From Laguncularia racemosa (lineage: Eukaryota; Streptophyta; Magnoliopsida; Myrtales; Combretaceae): DNA of 64,000 nt. The stretch is from the NCBI GenBank assembly GCA_037954665.1, contig JBBMOL010000058.1:4169323-4233322 (forward strand), written 5' to 3'. A model generated the notes under the pieces. That model was not told the origin of the DNA, did no database searches, and was given only the letters and a program-made list of their open reading frames with translations. A program made the translations under genes and the position numbers. This document shows, piece after piece, positions 25,083-37,240 of the stretch (the first letter of the stretch is position 1; each line of letters starts with the position of its first letter).

Positions 25083-25098
25083 GAGAGGCTTGAGGAGA
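25083..25098 (+). other. Polypurine tract before LTR 4
   Basis: The purine-rich stretch GAGAGGCTTGAGGAGA directly abuts LTR 4. It follows TTTGAGGACAAATCTTTGAG, the usual end of plant Ty3/gypsy pol. This is the expected primer for plus-strand synthesis. A similar, weaker tract precedes LTR 3. Confidence 0.7.
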
Positions 25099-25937
25099 TG
25101 ATTGGAATCAAACCTCTGGATCCAGCAATGAGGAAATCAAATTGAACAAATGAGCCCAGACATCCACATGTTATTTTATTTATCTAATAAATATTTGTCA
25201 TTGCATTGTAGTAGATAAATTTATCGATTTTACCGGACAAAAGGTAAAATTCACTAAGGATCAATTGTGGGTCACTCATGGACTTACATCATTCAAAAAG
25301 AACCGGTCCAACAATTGGTCCATGGAAGTGAAGAAGCCGACCGCTTATGATAGGTTTACTTGTAATTTTCTTTTGGTGCTAAAACCAATCACATTGTTGT
25401 TTTTCACTTGTAATTTTTCTTTGTTAAATTTGCCCTATTTAGAGCAAGTATAAATACTCGTAAGGTAGGGTTAGAAGGGACTTTTTTTAGATATACATTT
25501 TAGTTGCCATTTTCACGTGAAAAGAGAGGCTTTTCTCTATTTCATAAGACTTTAATCAACTTCTTCTAAGGTTGTGGCGAGTGGGACTTGGATTTGTTGT
25601 GTGTAATATCAACAAATTACAAGTTGATTCTAATTCCAACTGGTGCGTAATATCTAGTAAGGAATTAGTTATTCTTATTTTGTTCTTGTTTCACGCAATT
25701 AAGGTCCATTTTTCAATCTAGGGTTCATGCCATTTAGTTGGAAATTGGAATCAATTATGCTTGTTTCTTTGATTGGTATTGGAATTCCAATTGAGCACAT
25801 CATAATTTAGTAGCAAAGCAAATTAATTCGTGCAATTAGGGTTTACGTGGCAATTGGAATCACGCCATTTTGTGAACTTTGTTTAGTTAATTCTTCAATT
25901 GCCTTTGTGTACTTGTAATTGGATCCTTGGGACATCA
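25099..25937 (+). repeat. LTR 4 (outer right)
   Basis: This 839-bp LTR ends GGGACATCA and is followed by ACCCT. It is the most distinct of the four LTRs, for example AACCGGTCCAACAATTGGTC where the others read AATCG(A/G)TCTAACAATTGTTT. It keeps more C and G. Confidence 0.9.
25449..25456 (+). promoter_or_regulatory. Possible TATA box in LTR 4
   Basis: TATAAATA lies about 350 bases into LTR 4. The three other LTRs read TACAAATA here, so this box may have decayed in them. Position and sequence suit an LTR promoter, but no transcript evidence is available. Confidence 0.4.
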
Positions 25938-25942
25938 ACCCT

Positions 25943-26672
25943 CCCCTTCCCTACACATCAAACCCTCAATTGATTTTTATCTCTAAAAATCTAATCAACT
26001 ACAAGAATATTGAAATAAGTACAACTCCATCTTTAACTTACATTCAAATGATCAAGAAATAGATTCCTACCAAGAGACCCAACTTAATACCAAAACCTTA
26101 AGCCATACACCCCTACATCTCACTCTCACTCTAAGATCAACAACACTAGCAAAAATCTTGTTAATATTATCACAAGGAGCAAGAGGAGTGGAGATGTTTG
26201 TGCTTCAAAAAAGAGGAAAAAGGAAAGCGGAAGATAGTGGTAGCCATGGCTAGAAGAGGGTGGAGAGGTGACTCAAAGGCCACTTCTTGAAGTGGTAGGA
26301 ATCACTAAAAGAAATACCCTCTTAAGCTTGGTTTGGACTGTTGAATGTAACTATAGTGCCTTTATTGTATAAAAATGATAAAGCCCTTTAGTGTAACTTA
26401 TAAGACTAGAAATCTTGTGAACTCAATGAATGATATGTAAAATACAATTACAAGTTGATGATGCAAACAATAAGGGATTAAAGCAACCGTTATATTTGCA
26501 TAGCTTGTTTTAAGGATTTTCATGTTATTGAGTAAATACATGAACTTAGTTTAATAGTTAATGATGATGGCAAGTCAAACGGTGAAAAAAAAAATGAAGT
26601 GGGAGGGCTTATACTTGTGTTTCCTATGGGGTATATTCATGGGTTAGTGATGATCTCTATGTTGTTTCTTAT
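25943..26672. other. Right flank of the gypsy insertion, no gene recognised
   Basis: This is the pre-insertion flank, continuous with the DNA before 19019. It is AT-rich, with a CT-rich patch near 26110-26140. Unit A lacks it through deletion. No gene or known repeat is recognised. Confidence 0.5.
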
Positions 26673-27864
26673 GATCTTGGTCTATGATGTTCAAAAAGTG
26701 TAATTTAGTTCGATTGATGAGATTTTATAAGAGTTAGTGTATATTGGTTGAGTCACATAACCTTACCATAGATATAAATTGTAGATGGAGTGGTGATCTA
26801 TTTAATTTTAAGTGTAAACTTAGCTTAAATAAGTTACTTATGTTTAAGTAAGAGTGATAAATTTTGAAGAGAATTTTGTATATGGTTTTGTGGGAAATCT
26901 AAGAAAAACATTGTGATGATTGATAAGTTAAAGCTTGATAGGTTGTAAATTAGGATTGATATGTGTCATTGACCTAACTAAAAGCAAGATAAGTGAAGTT
27001 GATAAAAATTTGGTGTGAGATAGGTGTGGAACCAATATGAACCATGACCCCCCTAGAACACTCTCTATAATTTGTGATTATCAATTAAGTAATCTAGTGA
27101 TTGAGTGATTAAATGGAATGGTCTATTAAATTTTGATATTACATAAAATCCTAATAGTGATTATGAGTTCACTTAGGGAATAAGAACTTGATCGCACATA
27201 CTCATCTTTTCCCACAAAGATCGTGAGCCTCCATAAGGCTTAATGCCCAAAAAAAAAAGATTAGTTAACTTAATTTAGTAATAATTGATAGTTTATTACG
27301 GCCTAGAAATCAATTAAGCAAGAAAAGTTGTGATAACCTAGCATTTAAACTCCAATTGAAACTTTTATGGGACTTATGGAAAAAGGTGGGACACATTTTC
27401 CCAATCTAATCAACCTATGTACAAGTATGATCTATTAGCTTTATAACAACTGTAAATATGCAAAAAAACTAAATTAAAATGAATAAATTATTATCAAAAT
27501 ACAAAATAGGGTCATAACTGGGCAATTTAGTTGATTATTGAATGTAAATATTAGCATTTCTTGCTTTTATATATTTTTAATCCCTAGCATATCCTTTTCC
27601 ATCATTGCTTAGGTATGGTGACATTATACTTCACTACCTTGAGGATCACTTTGACTAGTGAGATGCCAAGGCCAAGTGAGTATTCTCTATGATTATTATA
27701 TTGTTTGTGAATGCAGTTTAGTTGCCTTGTAACTATGAAACTTGAATATGGTATATGTGGGGTTTATTTAGGATATGCATGTGATTGTCATTGCTTGTTA
27801 TGTCATGCAAAATTACCTTAAAATAATGGAACAAAATAATTGGATGCCATGACATTTTATATTG
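26673..27864. repeat. Right flank segment, unit B copy
   Basis: This matches 10061-11248 with scattered substitutions and marks the right end of the detectable duplication. At 27864 the match ends and new sequence begins. In unit A the equivalent point joins the filler fragment. Confidence 0.8.
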
Positions 27865-27964
27865 CAGTATTGACAAGTGTTTATGAAATTGTTTAATTAC
27901 TTTGTAGAATGCATAACATATATCAAAACTAAAACATAAACTAAACCCACATTGCATAACCACA

Positions 27965-28870
27965 TGAAGAAGGTCATTAGCATCACACATTGACATAGGG
28001 AAGCCATATGAAAATGATGTTTCATCCATACCCTTACCCAAATATCTGAAAACTACTATTACTAAGGAATGTTGTCCTTTAATTAGGGCTTAGTTCAATG
28101 ATACAATTGCTTAGAGTTTACCACGTTGTTAAGCTGATATGTATTATAAGATCAAATAATTTAATATGTAAAAACCTCAATTAAGCTAAGCTCATGATAT
28201 TGTTTTCATGTGATAATGAATAATTAATAAAATACTTTGTGAAGGGCATTTGCTCAAAGTGGCAGAACTTGGGGTTGACAAGTTAGAGCTTATTCCCTGG
28301 TCCAAAGTATTGAAGGGCATAAATCCATACTATACATGGTTTATGGATAACTATATATATTATTGCATCCATATGATTGATCATGCATACTACGTTAATG
28401 TGTGATAATTTACTTGTATTTGTTTACATACAATATGAGGGATATCTCACTATACTAGTTGTTGCTTATACTCTCTTAAATTTCCTTTCATGCAGTGCCC
28501 ATATTGGTTAAAGCTCGGAAAAGTTTACCCTAAGGTGAGCAATCTTGTTGATATAAAAGACATAATAAGGCTCATTAAGGAGAGTAGCCTTTCCATCTTA
28601 TCTTATGACTATTTTTTATCTATTATATGTAATAATATGTAGACTATGTGGGGGTGTTTAGAACCCTTTTTATTATGTTTAACTATATTGTGCATATCTT
28701 AATGCTACATAGAATGATATGACCTATTGAAGTAATATACTAGTAATGGCACCTTATGTGTTGCATTGAAACTCTTGAGCAATAATAGTATTGGTCTTAG
28801 CTTTTATATGATACACATTGAGCTGTTATGATGAGGATACCCCAAGGGGCATGATACGAATCCTGATAAT
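27965..28870 (+). repeat. Old relative of 6770-7740
   Basis: Blocks in the same order match weakly. Examples are CATCACACATTGACATAGGGAAGCC against CATCACACGATAGTATGGAGAAGCC (quoted in part), and GGATAACTATATATATTATT against GAATAACTATATATATTGTT. The similarity is well below that between units A and B, so this is an older copy of the same dispersed repeat. No coding capacity is seen. The stretch 28871-29490 after it holds nothing I recognise. Confidence 0.55.
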
Positions 28871-29489
28871 GGCCATCAAAGTGGGCCAATTGACTAATTT
28901 GGTAAGACATGGGACACACATTGCCTTAGATAGGGAAGGCACGTGAGTCATGGACCAACAAATAATATAGCCATTTAAGAACACTTCAAAGTTGGATAAA
29001 GTGGTTGAGTAAGACTAGGGATGTATGTCCCCTAATGTATGACAACATGCATTGATCATGGACCAAACAATAGTAGCTATTTAAGTAGGTAAAAACTCCA
29101 TGTTGAAACAGTTATTGTAATGATTCTAAAATCAAGACTTGTTTAGGATACATAGGTTTTAGACTGGCTATGAGTGGCTATCATATGTTGGTAATTTAGA
29201 ATCAATCGGTATTTATGAGCTCTTGTCACCTAATATATGGTACAATACGAGGCAATAGATCAACTACTAATGTTTATGAGGTATATTTATACCTAATTCA
29301 AAGTTTAGGAGGTTTATTTGCATTTTCACCATGAGCTTTAGTAACAGTCCAATTTATAATTTGAAGTGACTTAAACAAAAATCCATGATGATTGCTTATG
29401 CTTTCATGAGAGGTACAAACGACTCCATAAACTTAATTTTGATTTAATTTGATCCATAAAGATGTCTAAATTTATTCTTCATCATCATC

Positions 29490-30074
29490 TATTATATTAG
29501 GCTAAAATATAGCATTTAATTGTACACCCTAAAAAAAAAAATTATCCTCGCTTTTACATATATTCATAGTAGTACTATCCTCCATTGGCTCCTCTATAAG
29601 CAGTATCTTATGCCAAAATGCTTATTTCATCCATATAAACATACTTCTATTTTTACTCAAAATTATTTGATGCTCTTTATCGAAGAACTAAAATTAGCTA
29701 CTCTATTTTCTTTCATAAAGCATTTTTTTTTTTTTTACCATGGTATACTAGTGGTAAGAGAATATATATATAAAGAAGAGAGCAACTTATTGGCCTAAAA
29801 GAAGCTATATACTTTATCATGGTCAGCGATGGCAAGCATATATTGTTTTTCTTTTTTTCAAATGATTTATCCGAAATAATGTGTATAGATTTTTGTTCAC
29901 AATTTTCTTTTGGATCGTGGCTTATGTTTTCAAGTACATCTTTTTTAGTGCATGAAAACCCGTATTAGAATATCTATTTTTTTAAATAATTATAAGTATA
30001 CAAATGTTTTACCACGAATAGAAATTTAAGAGATATAATGAAAAGTTATTAATAATATGATATAGTAGTGGCAA

Positions 30075-30110
<36 letters not shown>

Positions 30111-30490
30111 AATAATTTACAAACACATACAGCCAAAAAAAAAGTTGGCATAAAAGAAGTAATATATTTTACTGCAATATTTGATAACAAAAACATATAG
30201 TCCCAAAAAAAAACAAAAATTGTAATTCCAACTGAGTGGTTGGAATATATCAAGGCAAAACATAAATTTTGGTTTTACACCTCTTTTAAAAATAATACAA
30301 AATATTTTATCATCACTTTACATATATTTACATCAATACCATCTTTGTTGACTCCGAGCAAAATTGTATCTCATGCCCAAAAATGGCATTGTTGTGGTAT
30401 TTCATCCATCTAAACATGTTTCTCCTTTTGCTCGAAAATCAGCTATTAGATTTGAAATAACAATTACTTTAGTTTTTTTTTCTTTTTTAT
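29490..30490 (+). repeat. Unknown AT-rich repeat, left copies
   Basis: Two partial copies of one family lie here. One tail copy is at about 29500-29735 and a longer copy at 29740-30490. Shared landmarks include TTTACATATATT(C/T)A, TTTCATCCAT, GTATAGATTTTTGTTCA and TAATTATAAGTATA. The same family is at 41106-41790. An (AT)n run occupies about 30077-30106. No ORF with a recognisable domain is present. The 250 bases after it hold nothing else I recognise. Confidence 0.6.
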
Positions 30491-30740
30491 TCTCATGTTC
30501 TTAATGGATATTTATTTTAATTATTTTAGTTTCGTTTTTCATTCTCACATTCTTAATGGTCATTTACTCTAATTCCTTTGAATATATCCTTTTCCAAGAA
30601 GTAAACAAGATTATTTGATACTCTTTGTTGAAGAACTAAATTCATCTGCTCCATTTTCTTTCTAGAAGAAATATACTCAATTTTTTTTTCATTCTTTCAC
30701 ATGCTAAGATAAATATTTAGTTTTATGATGAAGTAAGGAA

Positions 30741-30745
30741 GAGGT
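30741..30745. repeat. Target-site duplication GAGGT, left copy
   Basis: GAGGT precedes the 5' LTR and is matched exactly by 41012-41016 after the 3' LTR. Confidence 0.85.
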
Positions 30746-31371
30746 TGATGAGGTGGAGATAATAGCAAACAGGTACATGGTGAAATGAGACAAAATTCGG
30801 TCAGTCGCGATTTCTTGATCTCTGGACCTTATTTCGAAGGAAACAAGCTAACTCGAAGAAGTCAGTACCATTAACGCTGAGCTATGTCATTTTTAGGTCA
30901 AATTCCTTCGTTTAGTCCTTTAAACAATCAAATTTACTATTTCAGTAAATTTTTATATTAGCTATTACTTTTTATAGACACTTTTGTTTTGAGTGTCGTT
31001 TGTGGCGTTGTATTTGTTTTCTAGTTTTCTACGTGTCCTTAAGTTTTAGGCATTTCTATTTTTGGTAAATTTTAGACGTTTCCATTTTTTGAAACTTTTT
31101 ATGTTCTATTTTTGCAGCTTTGTGCCGGCTATTATTTATATGCCCTAGGGCATTAGGCAAACATTATCATTTAGTATTATTGAAACTTTGACCCATCATT
31201 GCTCTATTTTTCTCCCCAATTTTTAGAATTCATAAAATTATCAAATTTAGATGCCAAATATCAAGGAATTCATAGAACCAATTAATATTTGAAGGTTGCA
31301 TACCGGGTATTCACAGAATCAATAGTTTTATGATAAAGTTCTTATTAATTTCACGTGTTTATGTTGCATCA
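30746..31371 (+). repeat. 5' LTR
   Basis: This 626-bp LTR starts TGATGAGGTGG and ends TTGCATCA, with terminal inverted repeat TGATG/CATCA. The LTRs of the 8004/19024 family have the same terminal five bases, which suggests related lineages. Confidence 0.9.
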
Positions 31372-31373
31372 GT

Positions 31374-31389
31374 TGGCATCAGAACCAGG
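31374..31389 (+). other. Primer-binding site
   Basis: TGGCATCAGAACCAGG lies two bases after the LTR. It differs by two bases from the initiator-Met-type site TGGTATCAGAGCCAGG common in plant LTR elements. Confidence 0.85.
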
Positions 31390-31405
31390 TTCACTCTTGA
31401 TAACA

Positions 31406-32450
31406 ATGGCACCCCGTAGACAAGCCAATCAACGTCATGTTGCAATGGACGAGATGTATGATTGCAATGATCTAGATCGAAGAATTGGGCAGATGATTAA
31501 TGAACGATTGGATGCAGTGTTAGAATGTCGGTTGGATGGGGTTGTAGATCAATTAGCAGAAAGGATAGGTGCGTTAATGGATAATCAGAATCAGAATCAG
31601 AATCAAAACATCAACCCTAGACATGTGAGAAACCCTAATCCAATGTTAGATACTAAAGTGACTGAAGATGACTCCTCTTCTATTGAAGAGGATGAACGGT
31701 ATGATGTAGTACCATGCAAGCGTGGTAGGCTACGTGTAGAGTAGGACTAGAGGCATTAGGAACTAGGTATGAGAACGAGGATACCAAAGTTTCATGGAAG
31801 CCTCCAACTAGAGGCATTCTTGGATTGGTTAACCACGGTTGAGGAGATAATGGATTTCAAAGGAGTTCCCGAAGACAAACAGGTGCAATTGATAGCAACT
31901 AGATTGCAAGGTAGAGCTACAACATGGTGGCAGCAATTAAAATTAACCCGGAACAAGTTGGGAAACTCAAAAATTGCATCTTGGGAAAAGATAAAGAAAC
32001 ACCTACTAGTAGTGTTTTTGCCCTATAATTTCCAGCGTATTATGTACTAGAGGCTACAAAATCTTAAATAAGGTACCAAGTCAGTGGATGATTATACTTC
32101 CGAATTTTACCAATTGATAGTTGGGAATAAACTTCAAGAAATAGATGATCAGTTGGTTGCTAGATATATTGGGGGCTTAAAAGTGCAAATTCAAGATATG
32201 GTCAATTTATTTGACCCTATTAGTGTATCAACTACGCACCAAAGGGCATTGATTGTTGAGAAACAGCAGAGGTGATCTGGGAATCATGAATCTAGTAGTG
32301 GTGTAACGAGCAGTAGCAGTAGCGACGTGAATTGTACAAGAAGTGGAACTTCTAGGCATTTTAATAAACCGAGCACCAGTGGCCCTAGCACTAGTGGAGT
32401 GAAGTGCTTCAAGTGTGGTGAGACTGATCACCAGTAGTCTAAATCTAGGA
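31406..32450 (+). pseudogene. gag pseudogene
   Basis: The likely start is ATG 31406 (MAPRRQANQRHVAMDEMYD). A frame runs to the TAG at 31742 and contains a Gln-Asn repeat (NQNQNQNQN). Gag continues at 31769-32050 with IPKFHGSLQLEAFLDWL and ATTWWQQLK, then at 32084-32275 with YTSEFYQLIVGNKLQEIDDQ. The zinc knuckle near 32405 reads C-FK-C-GETD-H and then meets a TAG, and its last cysteine is lost. Gag would package element RNA into particles. This copy is split by at least three stops. Confidence 0.87.
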
Positions 32451-32559
32451 AGATAGAGAAGAAGGCACCATTTGTTAAAAACGAAGAGGAAGAGGATGAT
32501 GAATCTGTGTTTGAAGCTGTGGGTGATGAAGGACTTATCTTCGATACCGAATACACTAA

Positions 32560-33744
32560 GGAGGAGCTTTGTGATAGGGGATGGTAAAGAAAATTTAGTA
32601 GTTAGAAGATCCTGTATGATCCCTAGGGTAGTGGAGGAAGAGTGGCTCAGAAACAATATTTTTCAATCTACTTATACTATTCTGGGTAAAGTATGTCAAT
32701 TCATGATCAACTCAGGAAACTATGAGAACATTATGTCCACAAAAACTGTGCAAAAGCTGGGTATTAAGCCTGAACAACACCCAAAACCCTACAAGTTAGC
32801 TTAGCTAAAGAAAGGTAACAAGAGAAGTGTCTCTAAACAAGCACTGGTTACATTTTCCATTAGTTCTAAATATAAAGACTCTGTCTGATGTGATGTTGTG
32901 ACAATGGATGTTTGCCATTTGCTGTTGGGAAGGCCGTAGCAATTTGATAGAGGTGTGACTCATGATGGGAGAGCTAACACTTATAGCTTTGTATGTAAGG
33001 GAGTGAAAATTGTGTTAGCTCCTAATAGGGACACTATTGAGTCTAAATTTGTCAAACAAAGTAATGCCTCCAACATATTGTCTCTAGCTAAGTTTGAGGA
33101 AGAGTTGCAGGATTCTAAAGTTGTCTTTGCTCTAGTGGGTAAGGAGATTGAGAAAGAAGTTGAAGTACCTAAAGTAGCATTTTTAGTTATAGAGTAGTTT
33201 CGAGACATATTTCCCAATGAGTTACCAAATGGGTTACCACCACTACGTGACATCTAACACCAGATTGATCTTGAGCTTGGTGTAGCCTTGCTTAATAGAC
33301 TACATTATCGAATGAGCCCTACAAAACATGAGGAATTGAGGAGGCAGGTTAAAGAATTTCTAGCGAAGGGTTTTATTCGAGAGAGTTTGAGTCCATGCGC
33401 AGCTTCAGCTGTTTTGACTCCTAAAAAGGATGGCACTTAGCATATGTGTGTAGATAGCTAGGCCATCAATAAAATTACTGTCAAGTATTGTTTTCCTATT
33501 CCACGCTTAGATGATTTACTTGACCAATTGAGTGGTGCTAAGGTATTCACGAAACTAGATTTGAAGAGTGGATATCACCATATTCGTATTCAAGTTGGTG
33601 ATGAGTGGAAGACAGCCTTCAAGACACGAGAGGGGTTGTATGAGTGGCTAGTTATGCCATTTGGACTGTCTAATGCACCTAACACATTCATGAAGGTGGT
33701 GAATCAAGTTTTAAGGCCATTCATTGGCAAGTGTATTGCCATAT
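32560..33744 (+). pseudogene. pol pseudogene, part 1: protease and N-terminal RT
   Basis: The retropepsin site reads FMINSGNYENIMS, with Asn where the catalytic Asp should be. HPKPYKLA and LLLGRP follow as in related elements. RT begins near 33230 (LPPLRDI, then HYRMSP), then KEFLAKGFIRESLSPCA, VFTKLDLKSGYHHIRI with the first catalytic Asp present, and WLVMPFGLSNAPNTF. The frame 33528-33782 runs straight into the nested insertion at 33745. Stops interrupt the earlier part, for example where the family has QHMCVDSRAIN. Pol continues at 38330. Confidence 0.88.
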
Positions 33745-36439
33745 TGTCATGCCCTAAAAGGGGGCCTGGAGGTTTTCACTAAAAATTATCATGGCATGTG
33801 TGTACCCGTTACATGATAATTGTCTTACAAGTTGGAGATCGTAAGACACTAAATAATTAATTACATTTATGACTAATCAAAGTACATAAGGTTACATAAT
33901 AAAATAGAACTATAGATTCCGTATCCCACGATCAACCATGATTGTAGAGAATCGATATCCCCTACCAACCAGTAAAATGGAATAAAATCATAAGTTTCAC
34001 AACTTCCAATTTTACATTAGGGTCTTAAAATAACATTTCATCTAAATAGTCTATCTTTCACAATTCTTACTTTGTTGTCCTTATCTTCCAAAAACTCTCA
34101 ACACTTCACATGTTATCCCATACCGAGCTTTCGTAATCTCTACTTGCCAAAGGGTCTATAGAGGGATGAGCACACTACGGCTCAGTGAATGGGAGGTTAA
34201 TACTTTCAATGCTACACACACACAAGAAATTTCAAATCAAGTTATCAAATCATATGCAGTGCATGAACAATCACATGAATGTAGCATCTCATGTGATCTT
34301 CTGGTAACCGACGTAAAGTCTAAGGTTTACACCCCCCTTGAACTTGGGTTGGGGATTCCAAAGCCACCATTAGTGCCCGAGTCTTACATATAATTTAATT
34401 ATTCTTATCGCTTTATTATATTTGTGTCTTAGCTTTAATGATCTAGGCTTAGGTGTCTCAATACACTGAGCATTACACCCTCAAGAGACAGGTCGAACTC
34501 GAAACCATCAAGGTGCGACAATCCCCTAATCACTTAGTTCGCACTTGGCGGAACAATGATCCTCTAATCACTTCCGGCACGTCCTATAGCAGTGATGGCC
34601 TTTAATCTCATGCAATGTCTCGAGTAAATGCATGTCAAGTTTTAATCGAGTTCACTTCTTTAATTAATTGATTCGGGGTAACCAAACAACATACAGTCGC
34701 AACCAATTCCCATTCAAGGCAATAAGGAAAACTACCAAGCATTAAAGACTACCAGTGAAGTCCACGAACAATCAATAGGAACCCAATGAAGTCCAATAAA
34801 CAAATCCACTGCATCTCATTTTCACATTTACTACAGCAAGAAAAGATCATGCATTCCACATCACATAATAACTAAGGAAACCGGACCAAACAAATAAAAA
34901 CAATCAAGCTATATGCAAGATTTTAGTTAACTTGACACCTCTATGTCATTTGACTTAAAAGTCAAATCAATCACTAGGGATTGATTTACAATTATCAGTT
35001 CATGATACCTCAATGTCATTTCACCCCTCGAGGGCTTAGTTTTACACACAATCAAGGGTTAACAAGGTAGCCACATATATATCCCTCCCAAGTCCTCAAA
35101 TACCTATGTATAATATATATATACATATATCTATAGGTTTATAAACATAGCTTTGACTAAAGGATAATTTTACTAGGCACCTCCCCTCACTTACTTAAGT
35201 GGGGTGAAAAAAAATATAATTGTTAAGTTGAAAAATAAAAAGTTGCACTTATGACTTATATAGTTATATGCATGAGTGTATTTCATAGATATAAGAGGAA
35301 AGTAAATTTGCCTAAGCATATATACATATTTGGAAGTAGATTCTGATATGTGTACATAATGATGTATATATAATCTATTCCAACTATGCATACCTACTTG
35401 GTAGCCATAGAAAGAAAAGTTAGGTTTATATATTTTGGTTTAGTTTGAAGAAAACAATTTTGAATTGTGGTATTAGGCCTATAGTAATAGCACTGGTAAG
35501 ATGGTGTGAAGTGCTATCGTTAAGGTAATGATATCTCAACCCTCAGTCCATTCTATTCTTTACATCATTAAAACAGTATTCATCTATAACTTACCTAATT
35601 TCCCATTTCTTTGTAACTTCTTTCCTAAACTCATTTAACCCCACTATATAACTCAAAATTAATAAAATCACATCCAGTTGCAACTATAACCAAGCAAATG
35701 AATTCACATACATAGCATATCAACACATAACACAACATTATAGCATATCATTAAGTTTCTCACTCACCTGTTTATGGTCGTCATGGTCCTAATCGCCATT
35801 AAGTAATTCCGACGTGTAGTCCCTTCTCCGAGCATGGTATCAAAGGGTTAGCTACAGCAACTCCACGCAATTTTTGTTAGATCTCTCGATCTCTCATTAA
35901 CTCCTATCTCTTCTCAAACTCTCCAATGCCTTTTTCCACACTCACATTCACAATCATTTTACCGATGGCACATCACATTTCCAAGGCTTCTTTTTATAAC
36001 TCGAACACTTAATCAAGCTACTAAAGCCACCGCTACCACATCGGTGACACCTCTTTTTCCCATTTACTTTCACACACAAACACACTCACCTCCTTCACGT
36101 AATTTCCTCTTCCTCCTCGATTTCACCTTTCCATTCTTTCTTCTCTTCTTTGTTGACATCTCCACCTACAAGGTTTCCCATCCTTTCTACTGGTTTTCAT
36201 CTTCACTCATGCTTCCATCACCATACATACACCAATCGCTCTTTATACACATACATACCCACCTCTATCATAATAACGTCATATGTACTCGTACACATAA
36301 GTTTTACCTATGCACATATACAAGATTAATACTCTCGTCTTTATTTTCCGGCTTTTCTCCTCTTTTCCTCACCCTTCTTTTGTCTTCAATTTTCTCCTCC
36401 TCCTTCTTCCATTTTCCTTTTCTACTTCATATCTCCTAC

Positions 36440-36835
36440 TCACCAAACCCCACTTACGTACCTTACATACACACCACGCACATACACCAGCACATTCCCA
36501 CCCATACACATACACGCACATTCCGCACACACCACGTATACACACTAACACACTCCTATCCATACACATACACATACACATTCCACACACACTAACACAC
36601 TCCTATCCATACACATACATACTCCGCACACCTACACATACATACACACATATTCTGCACACACCTCACACCGCCAACACTCACATACACACATACTTTG
36701 CATACACCACACACCACTAGCACCTACATACACCCATACTCCTTACACACCTCACACCACCTGTACATACATACACACATACTCCACACACACCACATAC
36801 CACCTACTCAATATATATATAATATATATATATCT
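36440..36835. repeat. CA/CT-rich low-complexity tract ending in (AT)n
   Basis: Dense ACACAC, CATACA and CACTAACACA repeats run through about 350 bases and end in a TA run at 36811-36831. Repeated phrases (for example CCTATCCATACACATAC) indicate slippage expansion. The long plus-strand frames here (36044-36595, 36310-36720) read mostly His, Thr, Ser, Tyr and Phe and are composition artefacts. Confidence 0.8.
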
Positions 36836-36869
36836 TGCTCTTCCTCCCATTTCCCCCCTTCTTTCTCCT

Positions 36870-37240
36870 CTGGAACACTACTGCTACGATTGTTGACAAT
36901 CGCTGTTACTGTTCCCGCCGTGCTTGCCATTGCTGACATCGTCACAATCGTTGTTATAGCTATTGTTGACGCCATTGCTACAGTTGTTGTTACTGCTGTT
37001 GTTGTCTTCCTCCCTCGCACACACACGCACCCACATGGTTACAACAAGGTAGCTCCTCCACCTCACATACATACACACACATCGCTCCCCTTTTTCTTCT
37101 ACTTTTGTTGTTGTCACTATCGTTGCTGTCATTATTGTTGTGGCTGTCGTGGTTGTGGTTACCGTCATCGTTGTGGTCGTTGTTGTGTGGCTGTCATGGT
37201 TGAGGTTGCTGTCATCATTGCATCGTTGTGGTTATCGTCC
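36870..37240. repeat. GTT/GTC-rich trinucleotide region
   Basis: Imprecise GTTGTT, GTCATC and GCTGTT triplets fill 36880-37010 and 37100-37240. A purine-rich tract (AGAAGGAAAAGAAAAAG type) follows at 37400-37610. The compositional switches fit the untranslated part of a large plant LTR. Confidence 0.6.

Larger units (their letters stand above)
19024..25937 (+). mobile_element. Three-LTR non-autonomous Ty3/gypsy insertion
   Basis: The order is LTR 2 (19024-19863), internal region 1 (19864-21603), LTR 3 (21604-22442), internal region 2 (22443-25098), LTR 4 (25099-25937). The outer ends are flanked by ACCCT. Both internal regions encode Gag, zinc knuckle and retropepsin remains. They then jump straight to the 3' end of pol and the polypurine tract, with no RT, RNase H or integrase. 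Movement would have needed enzymes from a related full-length element. A shared middle LTR usually comes from recombination between two elements or between LTRs of sister copies. Confidence 0.88.
11364..27864. repeat. Large duplication, unit B
   Basis: This is the second and more complete copy of the duplication. It holds the complete three-LTR gypsy insertion with its target-site duplication and the right flank that unit A lacks. The last shared segment, 26673-27864, matches 10061-11248 of unit A with scattered single-base changes. The ancestral insertion must be older than the duplication, because both units have the same left insertion point with ACCCT before the first LTR. The copies could be a tandem segmental duplication or two haplotypes joined in one contig. 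Confidence 0.9.

Noticed and set aside
36044..36595. 183-codon plus-strand frame, one of the longest in the window
   Set aside because: It reads through CT/CA low-complexity DNA and consists largely of His, Thr, Ser, Phe and Tyr runs. A second long frame overlaps it in another phase. It lies inside the 4.6-kb insertion.
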